A DNA stretch of 29,291 bases from CAVZKK01 sp964573475 (GTDB lineage Archaea; Thermoproteota; Bathyarchaeia; Bathyarchaeales; Bathycorpusculaceae), in NCBI GenBank assembly GCA_964573475.1, contig CAZNJT010000008.1, positions 1 to 29,291 of the forward strand, written 5' to 3'. Below the pieces are notes generated by a model that worked only from the letters and a program-made list of their open reading frames with translations, was not told the origin of the DNA and made no database searches. The position numbers and the translations under genes were made by a program. Below, one piece after another: positions 1 through 7,400 of the stretch. The stretch's first letter is position 1. Every line of letters begins with the position of its first letter.

Positions 1-410
1 ACAGAAACCATGTATGGTGCATGCTCAATGCCGGGTCCATGTTTGTAAACAGCAAAGTCACATCCAAACTTTATCCCCGGCGTGACAATTAAATCGTTAT
101 CCCGCAAATCATGATAAACAGCATATTTCTCATTGAAATCCTCAGACAATTGTTTAGTTTTTTGACTTAGCTTTTTTAAACTGATTTTTCTCTTTTCTAA
201 ACCTTCATAAACGGTTATAATTTCCTTTTCAGCAAGATACAGACCTTCCATCAAATCCAAAATCAAGGGAACGTTGAATTCTGGGACTTTTGGTTTAGGG
301 ATTCCGAGAGGCTTCCCATAAAAACCCATTTTATAAAGTTTTGAGCCTTCTGCTGGACTCCATACAACCAAGAAGTTTTCGATAAATTCCACTTCGATTT
401 TTTTAGGCAT
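1..410 (-). CDS. endA: tRNA-splicing endonuclease (3' end cut by window edge)
   Basis: I translated this edge ORF by hand from an ATG at 410; about 136 codons lie inside the window and the C-terminus is missing. The N-terminal half matches the non-catalytic EndA N domain in style (MPKKIEVEF...). Residues about 106-135 carry the catalytic-domain signature: VYHDLR, then KFGCDFAVY, then GPGIEHAPYMVSV. The tyrosine of FAVY and the histidine of EHA correspond to two of the three catalytic residues of archaeal EndA; the third, a lysine, would lie beyond the edge. The enzyme cuts bulge-helix-bulge motifs to remove tRNA introns. It lies 14 bp downstream of the DUF47 gene on the same strand and is probably co-transcribed with it. 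A candidate substrate, the intron-containing tRNA-Leu, is at 22003-22115. Confidence 0.9.
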   Translation of the reverse strand, partial: MPKKIEVEFIENFLVVWSPAEGSKLYKMGFYGKPLGIPKPKVPEFNVPLILDLMEGLYLAEKEIITVYEGLEKRKISLKKLSQKTKQLSEDFNEKYAVYHDLRDNDLIVTPGIKFGCDFAVYKHGPGIEHAPYMVS

Positions 411-424
411 TTGATTTTTCGCCT

Positions 425-1099
425 TTACAAAATGAAAGATAAGATTCGAGCAGCGTCCGCGGCATCTTCAGCCTTGTCTGCTGAATCCTCTAAAAGCTGC
501 AGAACATCCCTCAATAGGATCAGTGCTGGAAAGTCAAGCTTACTGTTTAGAAGTTTTATCTCCAGTTCACGGTAAAGTTCGTCAACAACCCGTTCGGCAA
601 CCTCAACATCCTTAGCTTTTTCCATCGCTTTAGTTGAGCCATAGCTGAGAACCATAGCTGTTTCCCTAAGCTTAAGCACAGCCTCAAAAACAGCCTCTGA
701 AAGCTTCAACAAATCCTTCTTTATATCCATGGGAATATTCCAGTTATGCTCCATAATTTCAACCAAGCGGAAAGCTATGCCTTCAGAGAAGTCCGCAATC
801 TCGCTTGTCAAATTTGTAAACCTTAAGAAGTCTTCTCTGCTGAGTAGAATAGCCCCTATCTCGGCAAGCTCTTGTGAAACCAGCCGTCTAGCATTGTCAA
901 CCTCATCTTCACCGCCCCTAATTTCGGTGAAAAGCTGTCTTGCTTTTTCCTTATCATTTCTTATGAAACAATCTATTATTTGAGGAACCTTTCTAGTCAA
1001 CTCTAAGACCTTTCTAAGGTGGTCTTGGCAAACGCTCAACGCTCTTCGTTTTACGCGTTCTTCAGTTTCTGCTGGAAGCACCAAACTTTTTCCCGCCAC
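425..1099 (-). CDS. DUF47 / PhoU-like protein
   Basis: The product has 224 residues, begins at a GTG codon, and is almost wholly helical and charged. It has the typical layout of the DUF47 (PhoU-related, TIGR00153-type) family: paired helical bundles with repeated acidic E/D-x-x-x-D patches, for example GGEDEVDNARRLVSQELAEI and the C-terminal LEDSADKAEDAADAARI. Family members are thought to bind metal clusters and to act with Pit-type phosphate transporters, but no transporter gene is in this window, so the role here is not shown by context. Family length is usually 210-225 residues, so it looks intact. endA follows closely downstream and glyS lies 61 bp upstream on the same strand. Confidence 0.85.
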   Translation of the reverse strand: MAGKSLVLPAETEERVKRRALSVCQDHLRKVLELTRKVPQIIDCFIRNDKEKARQLFTEIRGGEDEVDNARRLVSQELAEIGAILLSREDFLRFTNLTSEIADFSEGIAFRLVEIMEHNWNIPMDIKKDLLKLSEAVFEAVLKLRETAMVLSYGSTKAMEKAKDVEVAERVVDELYRELEIKLLNSKLDFPALILLRDVLQLLEDSADKAEDAADAARILSFIL

Positions 1100-1142
1100 A
1101 AAACAGGGCTAATTTTTCTAATAATAGATGTATTGATCTATT

Positions 1143-1148
1143 AAAAAA
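1143..1148 (-). terminator. candidate T-run terminator after glyS
   Basis: Read on the minus strand, a run of six T occurs 12 nt downstream of the glyS stop codon and before the start of the DUF47 gene. Oligo-T runs end transcription in archaea. No hairpin is visible. The assignment rests on position and composition only. Confidence 0.35.
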
Positions 1149-1160
1149 GGTAACGAAAAC

Positions 1161-2924
1161 TCAGCTTTCAAAAGGCTTACCTAAATCCTCAAAATTGATT
1201 TTCCACCTAAAATACTTGTGCAAAAGCTCTCGTAAGTCTTCAATTGGGCTTCTAACTTGTTTCCATGAGTCACGATCGCGAATGGTAACCGTGTTATCAC
1301 TAAGCGTTTCATAATCCACTGTTATGCCCAAAGGTATGCCGATTTCATCTGCGCGAGCGTAACGCCTACCAATGGAACCTGCCTCATCATATTCAGTTAC
1401 AAAGCCTTCATCAACCAGCAACTTATTCAACTCCAACGCCTTTGCAGGTAGCCCATCCTTGCTAACAAGAGGATAAACACCAACTTGCAATGGTGCAATA
1501 TCTCGTGGAAAGCTTAGTATTGCCCTGTCATTCTTGACACTGTAGGCATACTCGAGAGCTACATAAACAAGCCTGTCAGAGCCAAAACTAGGTTCAACAA
1601 CGTGAGGAACGAAGCGTCTTCCACGTTCAACAACCTTTTGATGCTCAATTTCTATGTGCTCTGGCAGAAGCTTGTATTTTCCAAGCATATAGTAGCCGTT
1701 TTTCTCTATCGAAGCCTCAACCTCCTTAGGGTCAGCGTTTGAAAGCATTTCCGCCACTTTCGCAGCCTCTGTTGTGAAGGCTGGTCCAAGCTTAGACATT
1801 ATAGGCTTTATGACTACTTGTTCCTTTTCAACGGGCTTTTCATATTCTTTGTAAACACGCATGTCCTCGCCGCTGAACTCCATGTGCCGCTTCAAATCAT
1901 AATCTGCCCTGTAAGCGTGCCCAGAAACTTCCACCCACCCCCAACGTTCAACATAAACTTGTTGATCAAAGCTTTGAAGCGAGTAATGGGCCCTTTCCCA
2001 AGGAAGTTTTTCGATGAAGCGTTGACTTTCAGCTGGAACACTTAAGCCTGTCAATAATTTTTTGGCATAAGCCATGAAAACTGCCTGCCACTCAGCCTTA
2101 ATGTAACCTTTCTCTAACGCCTCGTTCACCGTAACTTCGGTAATTTCCTCTGAACCTCGCAGTCTATTTTCAGCCAAAACAAGTCGCAACGTTTCATTTT
2201 CAACATTTTTTAATAGATGACAATTGGGCTCTTCCGGGTCAAAGAAGAATTCCAAATCTATTATGGTAAATTCCCTTAACCTTATTAGACCCTGCCTCGG
2301 CGAAATCTCATTCCTTAGCGCATGACCCATCTGCAAAACACCGAACGGAAGCTTCACTCGCGCCATTTCATACAGACGCTTGAACTCTACGAATATTCCT
2401 TGTGCTGCTTCAGGCCTTCCGTAAGCAACTGCTTCTGAATACGGACCTATTGTTGTTTGAAACATTGTTAAGAATAGTTTTGGTTCGCCGAAAGCACCGC
2501 CGCATTCTGGACAGCGAATATCATGCTTTTTGATAGTCTCTTTAAGTTCTTTTAAGCTTAATTTCTCAGCTTCTGATTCGCTGACCTTCGCAAATTCTTC
2601 AAGAAGATGGTCCGCACGGAATCTTTTCTTGCATTTTAGGCATTCCACCATGGGTTCTTTAAAGTGGTCAATATGACCTGAAGCCTCAAAGACCTTGCCT
2701 GGAGTGATTACAGGCGACTCCATCTCTAAAATTCCAAGTTTGTTCACGAAAAGCTCTCTAAGTTTCTTTTCAATGTTCTGTTTCAATTTTGCACCCAGAG
2801 GACCATAAGTTGCAAAGCCAGCTGCACCGCCGTATATTTCGTATGATTGCCAAAAGAAGCCTCGTCGACGTGCTAATTCGTTTATTATCGTGAACTTGTC
2901 AGGGGTTTTTGTTTTGTCTGTCAA
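1161..2924 (-). CDS. glyS: glycyl-tRNA synthetase (archaeal/eukaryotic alpha2 type)
   Basis: This class II aminoacyl-tRNA synthetase of 587 residues charges tRNA-Gly with glycine in the cytoplasm. The N-terminus has the GlyRS segment RRGFFWQSYEIYGGAAGFATYGPLG. A zinc-binding insertion uses CLKC (about residue 96) and CPEC (about residue 138). Motif 2 is RNEISPRQGLIRLREFT, and motif 3 is in the PSFGSDRLVYVALEYAY region. The C-terminal anticodon-binding domain starts near ILSFPRDIAPLQVGVYPL. The length is normal for the family. The start is TTG at 2924, preceded by GAGGCTGA as a ribosome-binding site; no ATG lies nearby. It is transcribed divergently from the DUF917 gene, with A/T-rich TATA-like sequence in the 91-bp spacer. 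Confidence 0.97.
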   Translation of the reverse strand: MTDKTKTPDKFTIINELARRRGFFWQSYEIYGGAAGFATYGPLGAKLKQNIEKKLRELFVNKLGILEMESPVITPGKVFEASGHIDHFKEPMVECLKCKKRFRADHLLEEFAKVSESEAEKLSLKELKETIKKHDIRCPECGGAFGEPKLFLTMFQTTIGPYSEAVAYGRPEAAQGIFVEFKRLYEMARVKLPFGVLQMGHALRNEISPRQGLIRLREFTIIDLEFFFDPEEPNCHLLKNVENETLRLVLAENRLRGSEEITEVTVNEALEKGYIKAEWQAVFMAYAKKLLTGLSVPAESQRFIEKLPWERAHYSLQSFDQQVYVERWGWVEVSGHAYRADYDLKRHMEFSGEDMRVYKEYEKPVEKEQVVIKPIMSKLGPAFTTEAAKVAEMLSNADPKEVEASIEKNGYYMLGKYKLLPEHIEIEHQKVVERGRRFVPHVVEPSFGSDRLVYVALEYAYSVKNDRAILSFPRDIAPLQVGVYPLVSKDGLPAKALELNKLLVDEGFVTEYDEAGSIGRRYARADEIGIPLGITVDYETLSDNTVTIRDRDSWKQVRSPIEDLRELLHKYFRWKINFEDLGKPFES

Positions 2925-3015
2925 TTTTATTCAGCCTCTCTACAGTTAAATATCCAAAGACTTTAAGACTTACTTAATAATAAATTTTCAAATCGACAAG
3001 ATTGGTGATTCAAGC

Positions 3016-4253
3016 TTGAGAGCACTTAACTATCAAGACCTTCTGGATTTGGTGGATGGGGCTGCAATTTTTTCCGCTGGAGGAGGAGGCGACCCTGAAG
3101 TAGGCTATAGGATAGCGGACAAGCTAGCTTCTCAAGGCTACACTGTTAAACTTGTAGCTCCCTTAGAGGTTCCAGACAACGCAAAAGTTGTGAATTTCGC
3201 CTGTGTCGGTGCTACAACCGCGATAGAGTATGATTCCGATGCTGCAGTAAAAACTTTAAGGGCTTTAGAAGAATATGCAGGTTTTTCGGCTTATGCCACA
3301 ATCCCTGTAGAACTGGGCGGTTTTAACACTTTAGCTGCAGTTGACGTTGCCGCCAGATGCAACATTCCAGTCGTGGACGCTGATGGAGCAGGCAGATCTG
3401 TTCCTGAAGTTCATTTAAAAGTTTACACAATTGACAGCATTCCTTTAACTCCGATGGTTGNNNNNNNNNNNNNNNNNNNNNNNNNNNNNNNNNNNNNNNN
3501 NNNNNNNNNNNNNNNNNNNNNNNNNNNNNNNNNNNNNNNNNNNNNNNNNNNNNNNNNNNNGAAGTTCATTTAAAAGTTTACACAATTGACAGCATTCCTT
3601 TAACTCCGATGGTTGTTGCAGACTTACATGCAAAAAACATGGTTATTGTGAAGGAAACGATGGATGCGAGAGCCGCTGAAAGGATTGCCCGCATTCTCGC
3701 TGCCGAATGGAATCATAGCGCATACACGGCTAGGAGAATCTTAACAGGCGCTCAGGTGAAAACGTCGCCAATTCAACTTAGTTTGTCAATGTGCATGCAC
3801 ATTGGAAAGCTACTGCGGACAGCAGTAGAGCCAATAAAAGCGGTCTTGAAAGAAAACAATGGCTTCAAACTTTTTGAAGGTGTTGTAGAGCGTGCTGAAC
3901 GGAAAACCGAAGGTGGCTTCACATTTATTGACATAAAACTTCGCGGAACACGTGAATACGAAGGGATTAGTTTTGAATTTAAAGCTAAAAACGAAGTGCT
4001 TGTCGCTTATAAAGATGGAAGGCTCGCTGCAATTGCGCCGGACATCATCACCCCGGTGCACCCAGAAACTGGCAAGTGTATAACTGCAGAAAAAATTGAG
4101 AAAGGCGACAAACTTGCGGTTTTGGGTTTACCGGCACCAGAGAAATGGCGAACCAAAAAAGGCTTAGAATTGTGGAAGGACGTTCTTCAACGGTCTAACA
4201 TACTTGAAGAATACGTACCGATTGAGAAGTTAGCATCTCACACACGCAGCTGA
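3016..4253 (+). CDS. DUF917 family protein, split only by an artificial assembly gap
   Basis: As written, the reading frame breaks at a 100-N run (3461-3560). The 55 bp before the run (3406-3460) are repeated exactly after it (3561-3615). Removing the Ns and one copy joins codon 149 in frame and gives an intact protein of 360 residues, the usual DUF917 (COG3535) size. The start is TTG at 3016 with GGTGA 7 nt upstream. The N-terminus has the glycine-rich AAIFSAGGGGDPEVGYRIAD, and the middle has VVDADGAGRSVPEVHL, both characteristic of the family. Some members are described as S-methyl thiohydantoin desulfurase-like or hydantoinase-associated, but no hydantoinase gene is nearby, so the function here is unknown. 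The ATG at 3609 is an internal methionine, not a separate gene. Confidence 0.88.
3406..3460 (+). repeat. 55-bp contig-end overlap, left copy
   Basis: This segment inside the DUF917 gene is identical over 55 bp to 3561-3615 on the other side of the N run. It looks like unmerged contig ends, not a biological repeat, because collapsing the two copies restores the frame. Confidence 0.9.
3461..3560. other. assembly gap (100 N), probably of zero real length
   Basis: Exactly 100 undetermined bases, the usual placeholder for a gap of unknown size. The identical 55-bp flanks show the neighbouring contigs overlap, so the true missing length is most likely none. Confidence 0.93.
3561..3615 (+). repeat. 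55-bp contig-end overlap, right copy
   Basis: Second copy of 3406-3460, directly abutting the N run. Reading continues in frame from 3460 into 3616 when one copy is dropped. Confidence 0.9.
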
Positions 4254-4432
4254 AAAAGATAGTTTCCGAACTTCAAAAAATTCAGTCGATTAGGGCCCTC
4301 TTCAGCACGCATTTTCCTCTACAGCGTCGAAGAAAAACAGAGAGACCACAAGAGTAAATCAGTAAGTTACCTATTATTTTCAGTTCACAAAGATTAAACT
4401 TGAAAAACTCGGATTGAAGTTAGGTTGATATC

Positions 4433-4798
4433 ATGAGAGTGTTATATGTCTGTGGAAGTTTTAGGTTCAGACGCGAAATGAGTGAGTTGGAAGGAAGGCT
4501 CAAAGAGGAAAACATTGAATTTCGGATGTCTAAGAAAATTGGCAGTCGTGGCATTCTGGGATGTTTAGAGAAGATTGACGAGGCAGATGTTGTTTATGTG
4601 GTTAATCCGGATGGTTATGTTGGAAGAAGCGTTTGCGTTGACATAGGATATGCTTATGCAAAAGGCAAGCCCGTATACTGCATGTATCCAATAGATGACC
4701 CACCGGTTATGAAGATGGTGGAAGGAGTCTTATCCTCTGAAGAATTGATTAACTTTCTAAAGCATAGTAGCCATTCGAAAAATGAAAAGTCTATTTGA
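4433..4798 (+). CDS. nucleoside 2-deoxyribosyltransferase-like protein
   Basis: This small protein of 121 residues has a Rossmann-like layout. The N-terminus RVLYVCGSFRFRREM resembles the substrate-binding GSF start of nucleoside 2-deoxyribosyltransferases and related DUF4406-type proteins. The middle has DEADVVYVVNPDGYVGRSVCVDIGYAYAKGKPVY, which matches the family pattern of aspartate-rich strand, N-x-x-G-Y-x-G and x-x-E/D-x-G-Y-A-x-x-x-G-K-P. The usual catalytic glutamate position is an aspartate here (VDIGYA), so the exact activity is uncertain. The start ATG has GGTTGAT just upstream. Its 3' end overlaps the convergent MazG-like gene by 8 bp. Both families act on nucleotides, which suggests but does not prove a shared nucleotide-sanitation role. 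Confidence 0.7.
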   Translation: MRVLYVCGSFRFRREMSELEGRLKEENIEFRMSKKIGSRGILGCLEKIDEADVVYVVNPDGYVGRSVCVDIGYAYAKGKPVYCMYPIDDPPVMKMVEGVLSSEELINFLKHSSHSKNEKSI

Positions 4799-5105
4799 GG
4801 TTTGGTTCAAATTTTTCCCATCTGTCTATTTCAATGTCTAATTTTCTTTCAACTGCCTTCCACAAGTCAACTTCACAAACTTTTGCACAGGTAAAAGTGG
4901 TTATCACGATATCAGCCAGCTCTTCACCCAGCTTCTCTCTTACTTCCTCAACGTCATAGCTCTCTCTTCTAAAACCCACAAGCTTAAAAACCAAGTTTAT
5001 TGCTTCACCTGTTTCTTCAGCTATCTTAGCAGCCTGAAAAACTGGATGCTTCTCTGAAGCCTTTTTATTAAAAAGTTCGAACAATCTTTCAAACTTTTCC
5101 TCCAA
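4791..5105 (-). CDS. MazG-like nucleotide pyrophosphohydrolase
   Basis: The product has 104 residues and is all alpha-helical. It carries the MazG/all-alpha NTP-PPase metal-binding pattern: AAKIAEETGEAINLVFKL (the EExxE helix) followed by EKLGEELADIVITTFTCA (the ExxD helix). Such enzymes hydrolyse NTPs or dNTPs to the monophosphate and pyrophosphate, often removing non-canonical nucleotides. The single-domain length matches stand-alone MazG-like proteins. The start is TTG at 5105 with AGGAG about 10 nt upstream on the minus strand; no ATG is available. It converges with the deoxyribosyltransferase-like gene and overlaps it by 8 bp. It lies 30 bp downstream of the QueG-like gene and may share its transcript. 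Confidence 0.82.
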   Translation of the reverse strand: MEEKFERLFELFNKKASEKHPVFQAAKIAEETGEAINLVFKLVGFRRESYDVEEVREKLGEELADIVITTFTCAKVCEVDLWKAVERKLDIEIDRWEKFEPNLK

Positions 5106-5135
5106 CTCTATACAACTCCTTACTTCTGAACAGCG

Positions 5136-5903
5136 TTATTTCTGCATATTTAGCTTTTGTAAAAGTCTTTTTCTTTCCTGCTCATTTAAGTCAAGCAAGG
5201 TTCTCCATTTATCTAAATGAAATGTTTTATCTACTTTTTCTCCAGCCGGACAATTGCTATAGCAGTAGCCACATAACATTATTTTCTTTTTAGTTTTTTC
5301 TCGAATCCAATAAACAAGTTGAACGCAACGGCTTCTGTCAAACCCTTTTGGTGGCGGCCATTCTTTGTTTATAGCGTTTATTGGGCAAAACTTGACACAA
5401 ACGTCGCATTCTTTGCATGGGTCAAAGTCTTTCAAAGGTTTGTCTGGTTCTATTGAAGCGTCTGTGAGAACTACGCCAAAATTGACCCTAGGTCCATACT
5501 CTGGTGTTATCAAGATGCTTGGTCTTCCAAAGACTCCAAGTCCTGCTTCGTATGCAGCTAACTTGAAGGATAAGCGGGCAACGTTCTCTTTTTCATCTTT
5601 AAAGCCGTATGGAATAATCGCATCATAGCCCTTGTCCTCGAGAAAGTTGGCAAGTTGAAGTGAAACCCAATCACGATAAATGTTAAACACTCTTGATTCA
5701 ACGTCTCCTTTCTGGCAATAATCCAATGTAGTGTAATAGTCCAAACCAACATGCAAGGCAAAGACAACCACAGAATTACAATTCTTCATAACCTCTCTCG
5801 GATGACAGCCTTTCCTAGCATTTCTAAATCCTCGTTTGGGATCAGCAACTCCTACCTTAAAGGCGCCAAACTTCTTTAGGAATTCTTCTAACTCGTCTTT
5901 CAT
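5136..5903 (-). CDS. QueG-like (epoxyqueuosine reductase-related) double 4Fe-4S protein
   Basis: The product has 255 residues from the ATG at 5903. I prefer this start to the TTG at 5927 because an AGGTG ribosome-binding site lies 10 nt before it and a TATA box (5943-5952) puts the transcript start at about 5920. The C-terminal half has two cluster motifs: CKECDVCVKFCP (about 163-174) and C193 with CGYCYSNCP (about 211-219). The N-terminal part has AAYEAGLGVFGRPSILITP, like the GLG-x-x-G segment of QueG and reductive-dehalogenase relatives. True QueG reduces epoxyqueuosine in bacterial tRNA. Archaea normally lack that pathway, so the substrate here is unknown. It is shorter than bacterial QueG (about 350-380 residues). 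Confidence 0.72.
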   Translation of the reverse strand: MKDELEEFLKKFGAFKVGVADPKRGFRNARKGCHPREVMKNCNSVVVFALHVGLDYYTTLDYCQKGDVESRVFNIYRDWVSLQLANFLEDKGYDAIIPYGFKDEKENVARLSFKLAAYEAGLGVFGRPSILITPEYGPRVNFGVVLTDASIEPDKPLKDFDPCKECDVCVKFCPINAINKEWPPPKGFDRSRCVQLVYWIREKTKKKIMLCGYCYSNCPAGEKVDKTFHLDKWRTLLDLNEQERKRLLQKLNMQK

Positions 5904-5942
5904 AAGCACTAAACACCTACTAATCAAGAAAACCCCTTTTTC

Positions 5943-5952
5943 ATTATAAATC
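5943..5952 (-). promoter_or_regulatory. TATA box of the QueG-like gene
   Basis: Minus-strand sequence ATTTATAATG. Its centre lies about 26 nt before an expected transcript start near 5921, giving a leader of about 18 nt to the ATG at 5903. Confidence 0.5.
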
Positions 5953-6014
5953 GATTGTCTACCTCATGTGCAAATTTCCCAACTGCACACTGTTCAACTG
6001 TAGAAAAGAACCCA

Positions 6015-6254
6015 TCATTCTAGATTTAGGTGTTTGACAATATTCGCTTTCTGCATTTTCCCATTTTCATCTAGCTGAACCTCAAGCATCGCGCGGTCTG
6101 TCGCGTTTTTCTTGCTGTTAAATTCTATTCCGCAGTGCCCACATTCGATGTCTGATTCCATTTCTACAACATACCATGATGCATCCACATAATAATGTCC
6201 ACAGTTTGGACAACGCAAGAGAGCCACATCCAACCAAGCCTTCATCTCAAACAT
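6015..6254 (-). CDS. small zinc-ribbon protein of unknown function
   Basis: The product has 79 residues from the ATG at 6254. The frame is open further upstream to 6302, but a TATA box at 6282-6292 would start transcription near 6260, so the longer form would not be in the message. Two CxxC knuckles, CPNC (about residue 15) and CGHC (about residue 38), are spaced as in a zinc ribbon, separated by an aromatic-rich stretch (HYYVDASWYVVEM). The C-terminal 40 residues are polar without a recognisable domain. I do not recognise a named family. Divergent from the inositol-phosphate synthase gene. Confidence 0.65.
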   Translation of the reverse strand: MFEMKAWLDVALLRCPNCGHYYVDASWYVVEMESDIECGHCGIEFNSKKNATDRAMLEVQLDENGKMQKANIVKHLNLE

Positions 6255-6281
6255 CCTCACTCCAGCCATAAAGCAGCATAG

Positions 6282-6292
6282 CATTTTATAAG
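6282..6292 (-). promoter_or_regulatory. TATA box of the zinc-ribbon gene
   Basis: Minus-strand CTTATAAAATG. The predicted transcript start is about 6 nt ahead of the ATG at 6254, which would make the message nearly leaderless and decides the start codon. Confidence 0.55.
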
Positions 6293-6329
6293 ACAATCGC
6301 AAATAAGAACAGCCAAAAAGGTGTTAAGC

Positions 6330-7391
6330 TTGCCGAAGATAAAAGTCGCTTTAGTGGGTGTTGGAAACTGTGCATCGGCGTTCCTTCAAGGCTTACAATA
6401 TTATGATAAATGCGAAAAAAAGGAAGAATGCATTGGACTGCGTCATCTATTTTTGGGAGGTTTCCACCCTAGAGATATCCAAATCGTTGCAGCCTTCGAC
6501 ATTGACAGTCGAAAAGTTGGAAAAGACTTGTCTGAGGCCGTTTTCGCGCCACCAAATAACGCCCCAAAATTAGTTAATGCCCCAAAATCCGACGTCACCG
6601 TGCTTAAGGGTCCAGTATTAGACGGTGTTGGTGAATACACGAAAAACGTTGTGCAGATAAGCAATCAGCCAGATGTGAACATCACAAATGCATTGAAAGA
6701 AAGTGATGCAGAAATTGTCCTCCATTTGCTTCCAAGTGGAGCTGTGAAGGCTTCTCAATGGTATGCGGAACAAGCGTTAAATGCTGGTTGCGCCTTCGTG
6801 AACGCTACGCCAACTTTCATTGCCAGCGACGCTGCATGGGCTAAACGTTTTGAGGAGGCTGAATTACCGCTTGCGGGCGACGACTTAATTGACCAGGTGG
6901 GTGCAACAACATTGCATAAAACCTTGTTGAAACTGCTTTCTATGAATGGCGTTCGCATTACTGAAACTTATCAGCTGGATGTCGGCGGAGGCACGGAATC
7001 CCTAGATACGCTTGAAAGGACAAGGGACGTTAAAAGGACTGTCAAGACGCGTTCTGTTGAGGCTGCTTTGCCCTACAAGGCTGAGGTGGTGGCTGGCTCA
7101 ATGGATTACGTGGACTTTCTGCAGAACAGACGTGACAGCTACTTCTGGATTAGGGGATTATACTTCTGCAAGACGCCCATGCAAATAGATTTGAAACTTT
7201 CAGTAGTTGACGCGCCGAACGCTGGCTCCGTCTTGTTTGATGTGATAAGGGCTGTGAAAATAGCTTTAGATAAGAGGCTGAAAGGGGCAATACTTCCAAT
7301 TTGTGCTTACGCCTTTAAGCATCCGCCGCAAATGATGTCGCTTGAAACTGCGGAGAAAATGTTCGCTGACTTTATCATGGAAAAAGCGTAG
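6330..7391 (+). CDS. myo-inositol-1-phosphate synthase (archaeal type)
   Basis: The enzyme converts glucose 6-phosphate to 1L-myo-inositol 1-phosphate with NAD as internal redox cofactor, the first step to inositol lipids and inositol-phosphate solutes in archaea. The N-terminal Rossmann motif is KVALVGVGNCASAFLQGLQYY. The C-terminal half has the catalytic-domain segments VGATTLHKTLLKLLSMNGVRI, YQLDVGGGTESLDT and DAPNAGSVLFDVIRAVKIALDK. The 353-residue length is normal for the archaeal form and shorter than the eukaryotic one. A TTG at 6330 with AAAGGTG 6 nt upstream is the best start; the GTG at 6321 lies inside that ribosome-binding site. It converges with the phosphoglucose/phosphomannose isomerase gene, 9 bp away, which can also act on its substrate. 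Confidence 0.92.
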   Translation: MPKIKVALVGVGNCASAFLQGLQYYDKCEKKEECIGLRHLFLGGFHPRDIQIVAAFDIDSRKVGKDLSEAVFAPPNNAPKLVNAPKSDVTVLKGPVLDGVGEYTKNVVQISNQPDVNITNALKESDAEIVLHLLPSGAVKASQWYAEQALNAGCAFVNATPTFIASDAAWAKRFEEAELPLAGDDLIDQVGATTLHKTLLKLLSMNGVRITETYQLDVGGGTESLDTLERTRDVKRTVKTRSVEAALPYKAEVVAGSMDYVDFLQNRRDSYFWIRGLYFCKTPMQIDLKLSVVDAPNAGSVLFDVIRAVKIALDKRLKGAILPICAYAFKHPPQMMSLETAEKMFADFIMEKA

Positions 7392-7400
7392 GTTAAGCGT

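Noticed and set aside
3609..4253. A separate gene starting at ATG 3609
   Set aside because: It is the C-terminal part of the DUF917 gene; the 55-bp duplicated flanks join in frame to the part before the Ns.
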